Counted from the first letter of the stretch, positions 1 through 8,804 are shown. The stretch: DNA of 64,000 bases from Bifidobacterium moukalabense DSM 27321 (GCF_000522505.1 NZ_AZMV01000007.1:496001-560000), one strand, 5' to 3'. Notes: generated by a model from the sequence alone, not told the origin. Program-made: numbers and translations.

Positions 1-260
1 GCATCTTCGAGCGCTTTTACCGCGTGGATCCGGCGCGTTCGCGCGAAACCGGCGGTACGGGGCTCGGTCTGGCCATCACCAAGCATTGCGTGCGGGACTG
101 CGGCGGCACCATCACCGTATGGTCGCGCGAGGGGGAGGGGTCCACGTTTACCATCACCCTGCCAGAGGCCACGGAAACGCCGGAACCGCAGGAAAACGCG
201 GCAGCCAGGACCGAAGAGAAGAATCCGAACATTACAGGGAACATGGAGGAGAACCACTGA
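1..260 (+). CDS. Sensor histidine kinase, C-terminal end (SenX3/PhoR type), partial
   Basis: Only the last ~86 residues are in the window; the reading frame enters from the left edge. They hold the end of the HATPase domain: an IFERFYRVD box followed by the G2 loop GTGLGLAI and the terminal strand-turn [10 protein letters not shown], then a ~30-residue Glu/Asn-rich tail. Such kinases phosphorylate a cognate response regulator, and the next gene overlaps this stop codon by one base (TGATG), so the two are translationally coupled. The pst operon immediately downstream makes phosphate sensing (SenX3/PhoR) the likely role. The sensory half cannot be seen, so the signal is inferred from context. 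Confidence 0.9.
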   Translation, partial: IFERFYRVDPARSRETGGTGLGLAITKHCVRDCGGTITVWSREGEGSTFTITLPEATETPEPQENAAARTEEKNPNITGNMEENH

Positions 261-964
261 TGACACGCATTCTGATCGTCGAAGACGAGGAATCGTATCG
301 GGAACCGCTGGTCTATCAGCTTACTCGTGAGGGCTATGACGTGTCGGCCGCGGCCACCGGTGAGGAAGGGCTGGAACTGTTCACCCAAGGCGGTATCGAT
401 CTGGTGCTGCTCGATCTGATGCTGCCCGGCCTCGACGGCACCGCGCTGTGCCGCAGAATCCGCGAGCAAAGCCGTGTGCCGATCATCATGCTCACCGCCA
501 AAAGCGCGGAGATCGACAAGGTGGTCGGTCTGGAGATCGGCGCGGATGACTATGTGACCAAGCCGTACTCCTTCCGTGAGCTGCTCGCTCGCGTGCGTGC
601 GGTGCTGCGCCGCAATCAGATGGTCGCCGAATCCGACAACGCCTCCGACGACGATATTCCGCTCGTGTGCGGCGACATCTCCATGAAGATCGGCCAGCAT
701 GAGGTGAGCGTACGCGGTGAGAACGTGTTCTTTCCGCTTAAGGAATTCGAGCTGCTGGAATATCTCATGCAGAACAAGGGCCGCGTGATGACCCGCCATC
801 AGCTCATCGACCGCATCTGGGGCTCCGATTACGTCGGCGACACCAAGACGTTGGACGTGCATGTCAAACGTGTGCGTTCCAAGATAGAGGAGGACCCGGC
901 GCATCCGAAATACCTGACCACCGTGCGTGGACTGGGGTACAAGATCGACGCCCCCGCCGAGTGA
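260..964 (+). CDS. regX3: OmpR/PhoB-family response regulator (RegX3/PhoP type)
   Basis: A 234-residue two-domain regulator. The receiver domain has the acidic pair E8-D9, the phospho-acceptor D52 (LLDLMLPG), T79 (IMLTAKS) and K101 (VTKPYS). A winged-helix DNA-binding domain of the OmpR/PhoB type fills the C-terminal half, ending in the typical KTLDVHVKRVRSKIE recognition segment and VRGLGYKI hairpin. ATG at 260 overlaps the kinase stop. A good Pho box lies between this gene and pstS, so it probably activates pstSCAB under phosphate limitation. The name RegX3 rather than PhoP is a choice by analogy with SenX3-RegX3; the family assignment itself is secure. Confidence 0.93.
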   Translation: MTRILIVEDEESYREPLVYQLTREGYDVSAAATGEEGLELFTQGGIDLVLLDLMLPGLDGTALCRRIREQSRVPIIMLTAKSAEIDKVVGLEIGADDYVTKPYSFRELLARVRAVLRRNQMVAESDNASDDDIPLVCGDISMKIGQHEVSVRGENVFFPLKEFELLEYLMQNKGRVMTRHQLIDRIWGSDYVGDTKTLDVHVKRVRSKIEEDPAHPKYLTTVRGLGYKIDAPAE

Positions 965-984
965 AGGGCGAGTAGACGAATACT

Positions 985-1006
985 GTTCATCTACCGTTCA
1001 CCGATT
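985..1006 (+). promoter_or_regulatory. Pho box: two 11-bp direct repeats upstream of pstS
   Basis: GTTCATCTACC at 985-995 is followed directly by GTTCACCGATT at 996-1006. Direct repeats with a GTTCA core on an 11-bp period are the known actinobacterial PhoP operator architecture. It lies about 120 bp before the pstS start, directly after the response regulator gene. Confidence 0.75.
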
Positions 1007-1125
1007 TTGGTTTTCGGCACTGCGAACGGCCAATAGGCTTGAAACTGTCATGAAGAACGATGGCGGCAACAGACAACGAAAACAGCAACGTACGCCATCA
1101 GAATGTTGACAGAGGGAAAAGAACA

Positions 1126-2250
1126 ATGCGTAACTCCATTCTCGTACGCTCCATCGCCGCCGTGTCCGGCATCGTGATGCTGGCTTCCGTCGCGGCCTGC
1201 GGCGACAACGTCGCCACCGATTCCTCCTCGGCCAAGTCCGACACCAAAACCGAGGCCATCTCCGGTAACTTCCAGGGTGCGGGCGCCTCCTCCCAGCAGG
1301 CCGCAGTCGAAGCCTGGATCGCCGGCTTCCAGAGCTCCAACCCGGACGCCAAGGTCGCCTACAACCCGTCCGGTTCCGGCGCCGGTGTCTCCACCTTCCT
1401 GACGGGCGCCACCGCATGGGCCGGTTCCGATGCGGCCCTGAGCGATGACGAGGTCGAGCAGTCCAAGAGCGTATGCGCCTCCGGCACCGCCTTCGATATC
1501 CCGGTCTACATTTCCCCGATCGCCGTCGTGTTCAATCTCAACGGCATCTCCGGCAAGGGCAAGACCCTGAACATGGATGCCGAGACCATCGCCAAGATCT
1601 TCGACGGCAAGATCACCAAGTGGAACGACGACGCCATCAAGCAGCAGAACCCGAAGGTCGACCTGCCTGATCTCGACATCACCGTCGTGCACCGTTCCGA
1701 CAAGTCCGGTACCACCAAGAACTTCCTGAGCTACGTCAAGGACGCCGCCGGCGATGCCTGGAGCTACGAGGTCGGTGAGAACTGGCCGAATGAGGTCGGC
1801 CAGGGCGCCAAGGGCACCTCCGGCGTGATCTCCACCGTGCAGCAGGCCGATGGCACCATCGGCTACGCCGACGCCTCCCAGGCCGGCGATCTCGGCACCG
1901 TGGCGGTGAAGGTCGGCGATGACTACGTGCCATTCTCCGCCGAGGCCGCAGCCAAGGTGGTGGATGCTTCCCCGCTTGACGAATCCGCCGAGGGCGACAA
2001 CCGCGTGGTCGTCAAGCTCGACCACAACACCACCGAAAAGGGTGCCTATCCAATCGTGCTGGTCTCCTACGACATCGCCTGCCCGGCATACAAGGACACC
2101 GACACCGCCAAGTTCGTCAAGGCCTGGCTCAACTATGTGGTCAGTGACGAAGGCCAGCAGACCGCGGCCTCCGCGGCCGGCTCCGCACCGCTGTCCGACA
2201 CCATGCGCCAGAAGGTCATGAAGTCCATCGACGCCATCGAGACCAAGTGA
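1126..2250 (+). CDS. pstS: Phosphate ABC transporter substrate-binding lipoprotein PstS
   Basis: 374 residues. A short signal peptide ends in a lipobox (LASVAAC, lipidated Cys25), so the mature protein is membrane-anchored on the outer face. The family pattern is visible: FQGAGASSQQAAVEAW near the mature N-terminus, the phosphate-contacting YNPSGSGAGVSTFL loop, the FDGKITKWNDDAI helix, and the VHRSDKSGTTKNF loop. ATG at 1126 was chosen because it gives the signal peptide directly; earlier in-frame residues are not signal-like. It is the first gene of pstSCAB and delivers phosphate to PstCA. A stable hairpin separates it from pstC. Confidence 0.96.
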   Translation: MRNSILVRSIAAVSGIVMLASVAACGDNVATDSSSAKSDTKTEAISGNFQGAGASSQQAAVEAWIAGFQSSNPDAKVAYNPSGSGAGVSTFLTGATAWAGSDAALSDDEVEQSKSVCASGTAFDIPVYISPIAVVFNLNGISGKGKTLNMDAETIAKIFDGKITKWNDDAIKQQNPKVDLPDLDITVVHRSDKSGTTKNFLSYVKDAAGDAWSYEVGENWPNEVGQGAKGTSGVISTVQQADGTIGYADASQAGDLGTVAVKVGDDYVPFSAEAAAKVVDASPLDESAEGDNRVVVKLDHNTTEKGAYPIVLVSYDIACPAYKDTDTAKFVKAWLNYVVSDEGQQTAASAAGSAPLSDTMRQKVMKSIDAIETK

Positions 2251-2289
2251 GCGAACGGTTCTCGGTGAACGACAGATGACCGCGTAATC

Positions 2290-2325
2290 CAGGCCGCAGC
2301 CGCAGTACAACGTGGCTGCGGCCTG
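2290..2325 (+). other. Intercistronic hairpin between pstS and pstC
   Basis: CAGGCCGCAGCC (2290-2301) pairs perfectly with GGCTGCGGCCTG (2314-2325) around a 12-nt loop. No U-tract follows, so it is more likely an mRNA-stabilising or attenuating stem that keeps PstS in excess over the membrane subunits than a full terminator. Confidence 0.6.
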
Positions 2326-2399
2326 AAGCGGTACTTATGGCGCATCGGCCGGGAACCAATCGTAAGGTCCTGACAACAATCGCAAGTTAAGGAGAACCC

Positions 2400-3353
2400 G
2401 TGAGTTCGCAAAGCAAAACGGCTCAGCAGCCGGTAAGCGGCAAGAACGCGGACAAGGTGTTCAAAGGCGTGGCCTACGCCTGCGGCATCCTGATCCTCGT
2501 GGTGCTCGCCGCCGTCGCGCTGTTCCTGCTGTTCCGTGCGTGGCCGCTGATCGGCGGCGACCAGGAGGCCAACAGCGCCACCATCAGCAACTTCACCGGC
2601 GGCAAGGCCTCCAGCTTCTGGGGCTACGTCGGACCATTGCTGTTCGGTACCGTACTGATCTCCGCCCTGGCACTGCTGATTTCCTTCTTCGTGTCGGTCG
2701 GCATCGCACTGTTCATCTCGCATTACGCACCCAAGAAGCTCGCCACGGCGCTGAGCTATGTGGTCGATCTGCTCGCCGCGATCCCGTCCGTGATCTACGG
2801 CCTGTGGGGCGGCCTGATCCTGGTGCCGGCCATATACCCGTTCTGGAACTGGGTGGCCAAATATCTTGGCTGGATTCCGCTGTTCGCAGGTCCCGCCGCC
2901 AATCCTTCCCGCACCGTCGCCACCGTGGCCGTGGTGCTCGCCGTCATGATCCTGCCGATCATCACCTCCATGTCGAGGGACATCTTCATGCAGACCCCTC
3001 GCCTGCAGGAGGAGGCCGCCCTCGCCCTCGGCGCCACCAGGTGGGAGATGGTCAAGCTCGCCGTACTGCCGTTCGGCAAGTCCGGTGTGGTGTCCGCCTC
3101 CATGCTGGGTCTGGGCCGTGCGCTTGGCGAGACGATGGCGGTGCTCATGATTCTTTCCCCGGGACTCAACTATTCCATCAAGCTGTTGCAGGCCTCGCAG
3201 AACCAGACGATCGCCGCGAACATCGCCGCCCAGTATCCGGAGGCCAACGATCTTGGCGTCTCCGTGCTGATCGGCACCGGCCTGGTCCTGTTCCTGATTA
3301 CCTTCGTGGTGAACTTCATCGCACGTAAGCTCACCGAGAAAGCGAGTGCATGA
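2400..3353 (+). CDS. pstC: Phosphate ABC transporter permease PstC
   Basis: 317 residues, GTG start at 2400 with AAGGAG six bases upstream. Six hydrophobic segments are visible, the first near residues 23-45. The EAA-type loop that docks with PstB is present as QEEAALALGATRWEMVKLAVLP, here about 200 residues in, followed by GLGRALGETMAVLM. This matches the PstC family. It forms the membrane channel with PstA; its stop overlaps the pstA start by four bases (ATGA), indicating coupled translation and equal stoichiometry. Confidence 0.96.
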   Translation: MSSQSKTAQQPVSGKNADKVFKGVAYACGILILVVLAAVALFLLFRAWPLIGGDQEANSATISNFTGGKASSFWGYVGPLLFGTVLISALALLISFFVSVGIALFISHYAPKKLATALSYVVDLLAAIPSVIYGLWGGLILVPAIYPFWNWVAKYLGWIPLFAGPAANPSRTVATVAVVLAVMILPIITSMSRDIFMQTPRLQEEAALALGATRWEMVKLAVLPFGKSGVVSASMLGLGRALGETMAVLMILSPGLNYSIKLLQASQNQTIAANIAAQYPEANDLGVSVLIGTGLVLFLITFVVNFIARKLTEKASA

Positions 3354-4348
3354 TGTCCGCCGCGCAAAACAACGCTTCGCCGATGGACGGCGCTCCCGTC
3401 ATCGACTTCGACAAGTTCAAGCCGACCCGATCCTTCACCGCCGCACGCAAGCGCAAGGACCTCATGATGAGGATCCTCATCGCCCTCGCCTTCATCGTGG
3501 CCCTGATCCCGCTGTTCTCGGTGCTGATCACCACCATCGTCAACGGCATCAAACGTCTGAACCTGAACTTCCTGAGCTACAACATGACCGGTGTGGTCGG
3601 CGGCAATCCGACTCCGTCCGGCGGTTACGGCGGCATCCTGCACGCCGTCATCGGCACGCTGGAGATCACGTTCGGCGCCATGGTCATCTCCATTCCGATC
3701 GGTCTGATGTGCGCCGTGTACCTGGTGGAATACTCCAACCGCGGCACGCTGGCGCGCGTGATCACCCTGCTTGTCGACGTGATGAGCGGCATTCCGTCCA
3801 TCGTGGCCGGCCTGTTCGCCTTCTCGATGTTCACGATTCTGATCGGACCGGGCACCATCAACGGTTTCGAAGGCTCCGTCGCCCTCTCGCTGCTGATGCT
3901 GCCGACCGTGGTCAAGTCGTCCGAGGAAATGCTCAAGATCGTGCCCCACGATTTGCGCGAGGCCTCCTACGCGTTGGGCGTCACCAAGCAGCGTACGATT
4001 ACGAAGATCGTGCTGCGCACCGCACTGCCGGGCATCGTTTCCGGCGCGATCCTCGCCGTAGCGCGAGTGATCGGCGAAACCGCACCGTTGCTGATGACTG
4101 CGGGCTACATCGCCTCCACGAACGTCAACCTCTTCTCCGGTCAGATGACCACGCTTCCGGTGTACGTCTACCAGGAGTATTCCAAGCTCAACGCGAACTG
4201 CCCGGCCTCCGCCGACGCCTCATGCGTGACCACCATCCCGATGGAACGCGCCTGGGCCGCGGCTCTTGTGCTGATCCTCATCGTGCTCATCCTCAACCTC
4301 ATCGGCCGTCTCGTGGCGAGGATCTTCGCCGTCAAGTCGGAGCGCTGA
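3350..4348 (+). CDS. pstA: Phosphate ABC transporter permease PstA
   Basis: 332 residues with six predicted membrane spans. The cytoplasmic EAA loop reads LREASYALGVTKQRTITKIVL and is followed by ARVIGETAPLL, both characteristic of PstA. Two ATG codons occur in tandem (3350 and 3353); the first overlaps the pstC stop and is used here. About 50 soluble residues precede the first membrane segment. It pairs with PstC in the inner membrane and is energised by PstB. Confidence 0.96.
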   Translation: MMSAAQNNASPMDGAPVIDFDKFKPTRSFTAARKRKDLMMRILIALAFIVALIPLFSVLITTIVNGIKRLNLNFLSYNMTGVVGGNPTPSGGYGGILHAVIGTLEITFGAMVISIPIGLMCAVYLVEYSNRGTLARVITLLVDVMSGIPSIVAGLFAFSMFTILIGPGTINGFEGSVALSLLMLPTVVKSSEEMLKIVPHDLREASYALGVTKQRTITKIVLRTALPGIVSGAILAVARVIGETAPLLMTAGYIASTNVNLFSGQMTTLPVYVYQEYSKLNANCPASADASCVTTIPMERAWAAALVLILIVLILNLIGRLVARIFAVKSER

Positions 4349-4419
4349 ATTCGGGGCGCTCGCGCGAGGCGCGGCTGAGGGTAGTCTGAAACTTAGCAAA
4401 CAAACCATAAGGAACTCAA

Positions 4420-5199
4420 ATGGGACAACGTATTGATGTCAATCATCTGAACATCTACTACGGCGACTTTCTGGCCGTGGAAGATGTGAACATCAACATC
4501 GAAGCCAACAAGGTCACCGCGTTCATCGGGCCTTCCGGCTGTGGCAAGTCCACCGTGCTGCGCACGCTCGACCGCATGCACGAGATCATTCCGGGTGCCC
4601 ACTGCGAAGGTGAGGTGCTGCTCGAAGGCAAGAACCTGTACGACAAGGACATCGACCCGGTGGCCGTGCGTCGTGACGTCGGCATGGTGTTCCAGCGTGC
4701 GAATCCGTTCCCGACCATGTCGATTCGTGAGAATGTGCTCGCCGGCGTGCGTCTGAACAACCGCAAGATCTCGAAGTCCGATGCGGACGACCTGGTCGAG
4801 TGGGCCCTGCGTGGCGCCAATCTGTGGAACGAAGTCAAGGATCGTCTCGACAACCCGGGCATTGGCCTGTCGGGCGGTCAGCAGCAGAGGCTCTGCATCG
4901 CCCGCGCCGTGGCCGTTCACCCGCAGGTGCTGCTCATGGATGAGCCGTGTTCCGCACTCGACCCTATCTCGACCCTGGCCGTCGAGGACCTGATCAACGA
5001 GCTGAAGAACGACTACACCATCGTGATCGTGACGCATAACATGCAGCAGGCCGCCCGCATCGCCGACTACACCGCCTTCTTCAACCTGAAGGCCGTCGGC
5101 CAGCCAGGCCACCTCGAGTACTTCACCGACACCACCACGATGTTTAACAACCCCCAGAACGAAGAGGCCGAGCGTTACGTCTCGGGACGTTTCGGCTGA
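4420..5199 (+). CDS. pstB: Phosphate ABC transporter ATP-binding protein PstB
   Basis: 259 residues. The Walker A motif GPSGCGKST is at residues 37-45, the ABC signature reads LSGGQQQRL, and Walker B reads [13 protein letters not shown]; the H-loop is VTHNM. The length and the PstB-typical [15 protein letters not shown] segment (here [12 protein letters not shown]) fix the identity. A 71-bp gap follows pstA with a weak AAGGAA-type ribosome site. It is the last gene of the operon: a strong terminator follows and there is no phoU here, so PhoU, if present, is encoded elsewhere. Confidence 0.96.
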   Translation: MGQRIDVNHLNIYYGDFLAVEDVNINIEANKVTAFIGPSGCGKSTVLRTLDRMHEIIPGAHCEGEVLLEGKNLYDKDIDPVAVRRDVGMVFQRANPFPTMSIRENVLAGVRLNNRKISKSDADDLVEWALRGANLWNEVKDRLDNPGIGLSGGQQQRLCIARAVAVHPQVLLMDEPCSALDPISTLAVEDLINELKNDYTIVIVTHNMQQAARIADYTAFFNLKAVGQPGHLEYFTDTTTMFNNPQNEEAERYVSGRFG

Positions 5200-5217
5200 T
5201 CGACGCAGTCGATTCGC

Positions 5218-5252
5218 AAGGCTCCCGCAGGAATCCCACCTGCGGGAGCCTT
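5218..5252 (+). terminator. Intrinsic terminator of pstSCAB
   Basis: A 14-bp perfect stem (AAGGCTCCCGCAGG with CCTGCGGGAGCCTT) around a 7-nt loop lies 18 bp after the pstB stop; the stem ends in TT and the U-tract is weak. Confidence 0.75.
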
Positions 5253-5348
5253 GTCATACGTGCCTGTTTCCCGGATGGTTTCCATCCCTGATCCGGGCAT
5301 ACCCAACAATCGTTGGGGAAGGCATGCATCCCCGGCGACACGCATTTT

Positions 5349-5363
5349 TGAGAATCATTCTCA
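5349..5363 (+). promoter_or_regulatory. Zur/Fur-type operator before the metal-binding lipoprotein
   Basis: TGAGAATCATTCTCA is a 7-1-7 inverted repeat. It matches the pattern of actinobacterial Zur boxes (TGAAAATnATTTTCA type) and is also Fur-like. It sits 50 bp before the ATG, overlapping the presumed promoter, where a metal-loaded repressor would block transcription. Confidence 0.7.
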
Positions 5364-5412
5364 TTTTGCGTTATGATGATTGCGATATACAGGTTTGAGC
5401 AGGAAGATCATC

Positions 5413-6318
5413 ATGAAGCGAATGGTACAAAGGGCGGTCGCGGTTGTTGCGGCGATCACCATGCTTTCGGCATTGGGTGCGTGCGGCGGCGGGCAGTCTG
5501 CGGATGGTTCCGCCAAAGGCACCATCAATGTGGTAGCCTCCGTCAATCAGTGGGGCACCGTGGCGAAGGCCCTGGGCGGCGGCAATGTCAACGTGACCAG
5601 CATCATCAACTCCACGAACGTGGAGGCGCACGACTATGAGCCGACCACTGCGGATATCGCCAAGCTGCAGAAGGCGCAGGTGATCGTCGTCAATGGCGCC
5701 GGCTACGACTCATGGGCCGTGAAGGCGGCGAAATCCACCAACGCGGACGTCGTCAACGCGGCCGAGGTGAGCGGTAAGAAGAGCGGCGACAATCCTCATG
5801 TCTGGTTCTCCGCGCAGGTACGTGAAGACACGGCCAAGGCGATCGCCGCGGCCTATAAGAAGGTCGCTCCGAGCAAGGCCGATGATTTCGACAAGTTGTA
5901 TGAGCAATGGCAGTCCAAGGAGAACGACCTTATGAAGAGAATCGCCGAGGTCAAGAAATCCGCCGATGGACTGACCTATGCGGCGACCGAATCCGTGGCC
6001 GATTATCTGGCGAATGATCTTGGGCTGAAGGACGTTACGCCGACGGGGTACGCGCAGGCCACCGCCAATGAAAGCGAGCCGACGCCGACCGACATCAGGC
6101 AGTTCACCGATGCGCTGGAATCCGGTGAGATCAAGCTGCTGGTCGTCAATACTCAGGAGGAGACCGACCTGACCGGCAAAATCACGGATGCGGCGAAGTC
6201 CGCGAACGTGCCGATAGTGGAACTCACCGAACAGATGCCGGACAAGTATGATTCGCTGACTGCTTGGATGGAGGGTCTGATCGACGAATTCAGCGCGGCC
6301 ATCCAGAAGGCCGGCTGA
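5413..6318 (+). CDS. Metal ABC transporter substrate-binding lipoprotein (ZnuA/TroA family)
   Basis: 301 residues with a signal peptide ending in LSALGAC (lipidated Cys24). Cluster A-I metal-binding features are visible: H73 in VEAHDYEP, H129 in NPHVWFS and E193 in AATESVADYL. A Glu rather than His as third ligand occurs in manganese binders such as PsaA/MntC, so the metal could be Mn or Zn; the Zur-type box upstream favours zinc. No His-rich loop is present. ATG at 5413 has AGGAAG upstream; an earlier in-frame GTG/ATG would lengthen the signal sequence unnecessarily. No permease or ATPase gene adjoins it: it is followed by a terminator and a convergent gene, so it must work with a transporter encoded elsewhere. 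Confidence 0.85.
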   Translation: MKRMVQRAVAVVAAITMLSALGACGGGQSADGSAKGTINVVASVNQWGTVAKALGGGNVNVTSIINSTNVEAHDYEPTTADIAKLQKAQVIVVNGAGYDSWAVKAAKSTNADVVNAAEVSGKKSGDNPHVWFSAQVREDTAKAIAAAYKKVAPSKADDFDKLYEQWQSKENDLMKRIAEVKKSADGLTYAATESVADYLANDLGLKDVTPTGYAQATANESEPTPTDIRQFTDALESGEIKLLVVNTQEETDLTGKITDAAKSANVPIVELTEQMPDKYDSLTAWMEGLIDEFSAAIQKAG

Positions 6319-6357
6319 TTCGCCGAAGATTCGTCGAGCACCGCTGTATGTGCGTGC

Positions 6358-6403
6358 ATACGAATGGGCGACCCCGCCGTGCGGTGGGGTCGCCCATTCG
6401 TAT
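6358..6403. terminator. Bidirectional terminator between the metal-binding lipoprotein and the purine permease
   Basis: An 18-bp perfect stem (6358-6375 with 6386-6403) around a 10-nt loop sits between two convergent genes and can serve both. Confidence 0.8.
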
Positions 6404-6442
6404 ACCCGGGGTCGTCCGGGACCGTGGAAGGTCCTCGGAGGA

Positions 6443-7831
6443 CTACAGAATCGCAGTCACCACGAAGTCCAGGATGAACAGGATCGCCACGATCCAGATC
6501 ACCGGGTGCACGTCCTTGGCCTGCTTCTTGCAGGTCTTGACGATGCAGTAGGTGATGAAGCCGCCGGCGATGCCGTAGGAGATGGAGTAGCTGAACGCCA
6601 TGAACACGGAGGCGAAGAACGCCGGGATGGCCTCGCAGATGTCGCCCCACTCGACTTCCTTGAGTGAGGATGCCATCATGCAGCCGACCACGACGAGCAC
6701 GCCTGCGGTCGCGGCGCTCGGCACGGCGGAGATGACCGGGGACAGGAATGCGGACAGGGCGAAGCAGACGGCCACGACCACGGAGGTCAGGCCGGTGCGG
6801 CCGCCCGCGGCGATGCCTGCGGAGGACTCCACGTAGGTGGTAGTGTTCGAAGTGCCGCAGATGGCGCCGATGGAGGTGGCGATGGAGTCGGCGAACAGGG
6901 CCTTGTCCATCTTGGAGGAGAAGCCGGAACCGTTCTCGAGGGCCGCTTCGTCGGCCGCGGAGAAGATGCCGGTGCGCCGGCCGGTGCCGATGAAGGTGCC
7001 GATGGTGTCGAAGGTGTCGGACATGGAGAAGGCGAAGATGGTCAGGATGATCATCGGCAGCTTGGCTACGTCGGAGAACAGTGCCGGGAAGCCGTCGGCG
7101 GTGAAGATCACGCCGAAGGTCTGCGGCAGCTGGGCGAAGGTCTCGGAGATGGACACGGAGTTGGCCATGGTGGTCTGGCCCATCGGGATGCCGATGATGG
7201 CGGTCAGGGCGATGGCGAGCAGCATGCCGCCGCGCACCTTGAGCACGGTGAAGACCACGGCGAGCAGCAGACCGATAAGGAACAGCCAGATGGTCGTGTT
7301 GTTCATGACCGCCAGGCCTGGGGTGGCCGCCACGGTGTCGCCGCTCTTGGCGTCGGCCTTGGTGGTGAAGGTGAAGAAACCGACGTTCAGGAAGCCGACG
7401 TAGGCCACGAACAGGCCGATGCCGCCGCCGATGGCATTCTGCAGCACTTCCGGAATGGCCTTGATGATCATCTTGCGGATCTTGGTGACGGTGATGATGA
7501 TGTTGATCAGGCCGCACAGGAACACCATGCACAGCGTTTGCTGCCAGGAGAAGCCGAGGCCGAAGCATACGGTGTAGGTGAAGAAGGCGTTCAGACCCAT
7601 GCCTGCGGCCTGTGCATACGGAACGTTGGCGAACAGGCCCATTACGAGTGTGCCGATGATGGCCGCGATAATGGTGGCCAGGAACACGCCGCCCCACGGC
7701 ATGCCGGTCTGCGAAAGAATCTGCGGATTGACGATGATGATGTACGACATGGCGAAGAACGTCGTCAGACCGGCCACGATTTCCGTGGATACGGTGGTGC
7801 CGTTCTCCTCCAGATGGAAGAACTTTTCCAT
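6443..7831 (-). CDS. NCS2-family purine permease (AzgA/PbuG type)
   Basis: 462 residues, about 12-14 membrane segments. The N-terminus (MEKFFHLEENGTTVSTEIVA, then GLTTFFAMSYIIIVNP) and the AGMGLNAFFTYTVCFG segment are hallmarks of the AzgA-like branch of nucleobase:cation symporters, which import adenine, guanine or hypoxanthine rather than uracil. The TTYVESSAGIAAGGRTGLT motif is also present, with its conserved acidic residue. It is monocistronic and convergent with the upstream lipoprotein gene. No purine riboswitch was recognised in the 250 bp upstream. Confidence 0.9.
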   Translation of the reverse strand: MEKFFHLEENGTTVSTEIVAGLTTFFAMSYIIIVNPQILSQTGMPWGGVFLATIIAAIIGTLVMGLFANVPYAQAAGMGLNAFFTYTVCFGLGFSWQQTLCMVFLCGLINIIITVTKIRKMIIKAIPEVLQNAIGGGIGLFVAYVGFLNVGFFTFTTKADAKSGDTVAATPGLAVMNNTTIWLFLIGLLLAVVFTVLKVRGGMLLAIALTAIIGIPMGQTTMANSVSISETFAQLPQTFGVIFTADGFPALFSDVAKLPMIILTIFAFSMSDTFDTIGTFIGTGRRTGIFSAADEAALENGSGFSSKMDKALFADSIATSIGAICGTSNTTTYVESSAGIAAGGRTGLTSVVVAVCFALSAFLSPVISAVPSAATAGVLVVVGCMMASSLKEVEWGDICEAIPAFFASVFMAFSYSISYGIAGGFITYCIVKTCKKQAKDVHPVIWIVAILFILDFVVTAIL

Positions 7832-8081
7832 ATTCTCTATCTCTATCTTTCTTGGGTTGGTAGGAACATGCCGACTTGCGCCGGCGCGTTCCGGCGAGAA
7901 TCGCGACTCGCCTGGAATCGTCGGATTCCGAACGAGCCAACCGTAGCACTCCCATAAGTCATGAATATTGCGTGAATCTTTTGCGAGGGGCTCTTCGCCC
8001 TTCGTCCGCGTTCGATCAGGCCGACCGGTCGCAACACGCCCGAGACGGGTTAGTCCAGCGCCATCCGTAAGTTATTTATCT

Positions 8082-8240
8082 GTAAACCACAGACCGTTGG
8101 TTGGAGTGTGCAAGCACTCACGAAGTTTGGTTCGCCAAGCCAACGCAGGTTGAAGAACATACGCCCGTCAAGGGTATGCCGCTTAGCGGTCGAATGTTGC
8201 TCTGCCTGCGCGCAGGGCTTTTTTGTTGCCCGGCGAGACG
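8082..8240 (+). ncRNA. Ribosomal protein L10 leader (rplJ 5' regulatory region)
   Basis: The 450 bp between the divergent permease and rplJ has no credible gene. The last ~160 nt before the rplJ ribosome site carry several small stems (for example GAGTGTGCAAGCACTC near 8104) and a CGCAGGTTGAAGAAC segment resembling the L10-binding kink-turn. They end in a short GC-rich stem followed by a run of six to seven Ts (GGGCTTTTTTG near 8216-8226). This fits an L10-autoregulated leader with a conditional terminator. Boundaries are approximate. Confidence 0.65.
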
Positions 8241-8282
8241 TTCCGAACCTCACAGTCAATGGCCGACTAAGGAAGGAACGCC

Positions 8283-8804
8283 ATGAAGAGGCCCGAAAAG
8301 GAAGCGGTGGTCGCTCAGCTTACGGACAAGTTCCGTGACGCTGACGCTATCTACCTGACCGAGTACCGCGGGCTTACCGTTCCGCAGATTTCTGAACTGC
8401 GTGAAAAGCTAGGCCGCGATACTTCCTACACTGTGGCTAAGAACACGCTGATTCGCATCGCAGCCAAGGAAGCTGGCATCGAAGGTCTCGATGAGATCCT
8501 CGCCGGCCCGACCGCTGTGACCTTCGTGAAGGGTGACTTCATCGAAGCTGCGAAGACCCTGCGTGACTTCGCCAAGACCAACAAGGCACTGATCGTCAAG
8601 GGCGGCTATGCTGATGGCACCGTCTACGATGCTGAAGGTGCCCAGAAGCTGGCAGACCTCAAGTCTCGCCCGCAGCTGCTCGCCGAATTCGCCGGCGACA
8701 TCAAGGCCACGATGTCCAAGGCCGCGTACCTGTTCAACGCTCTGCCGACCAAGGCCGTGCGTACGATCGATGCGCTGCGCGAGAAGCAGGAAAAGGCTGC
8801 CTGA
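8283..8804 (+). CDS. rplJ: 50S ribosomal protein L10
   Basis: 173 residues. The N-terminal rRNA-binding domain (MKRPEKEAVVAQLTDKFRD, YLTEYRGLTVPQI) and the C-terminal helix that anchors the L7/L12 dimers are recognisable. L10 forms the base of the ribosomal stalk that recruits translation GTPases. GGAAGGAA precedes the ATG. It is preceded by a leader RNA and followed by rplL after 111 bp, the usual arrangement. Confidence 0.97.
   Translation: MKRPEKEAVVAQLTDKFRDADAIYLTEYRGLTVPQISELREKLGRDTSYTVAKNTLIRIAAKEAGIEGLDEILAGPTAVTFVKGDFIEAAKTLRDFAKTNKALIVKGGYADGTVYDAEGAQKLADLKSRPQLLAEFAGDIKATMSKAAYLFNALPTKAVRTIDALREKQEKAA

Noticed and set aside
1048..2310. Long antisense frame opposite pstS
   Set aside because: His/Gly/Val-rich shadow typical of the reverse strand of GC-rich coding DNA; pstS is unmistakable on the other strand.
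5413..6318. Start of a complete zinc/manganese ABC transporter operon
   Set aside because: No ATPase or permease gene follows; a terminator and a convergent purine permease gene come next.
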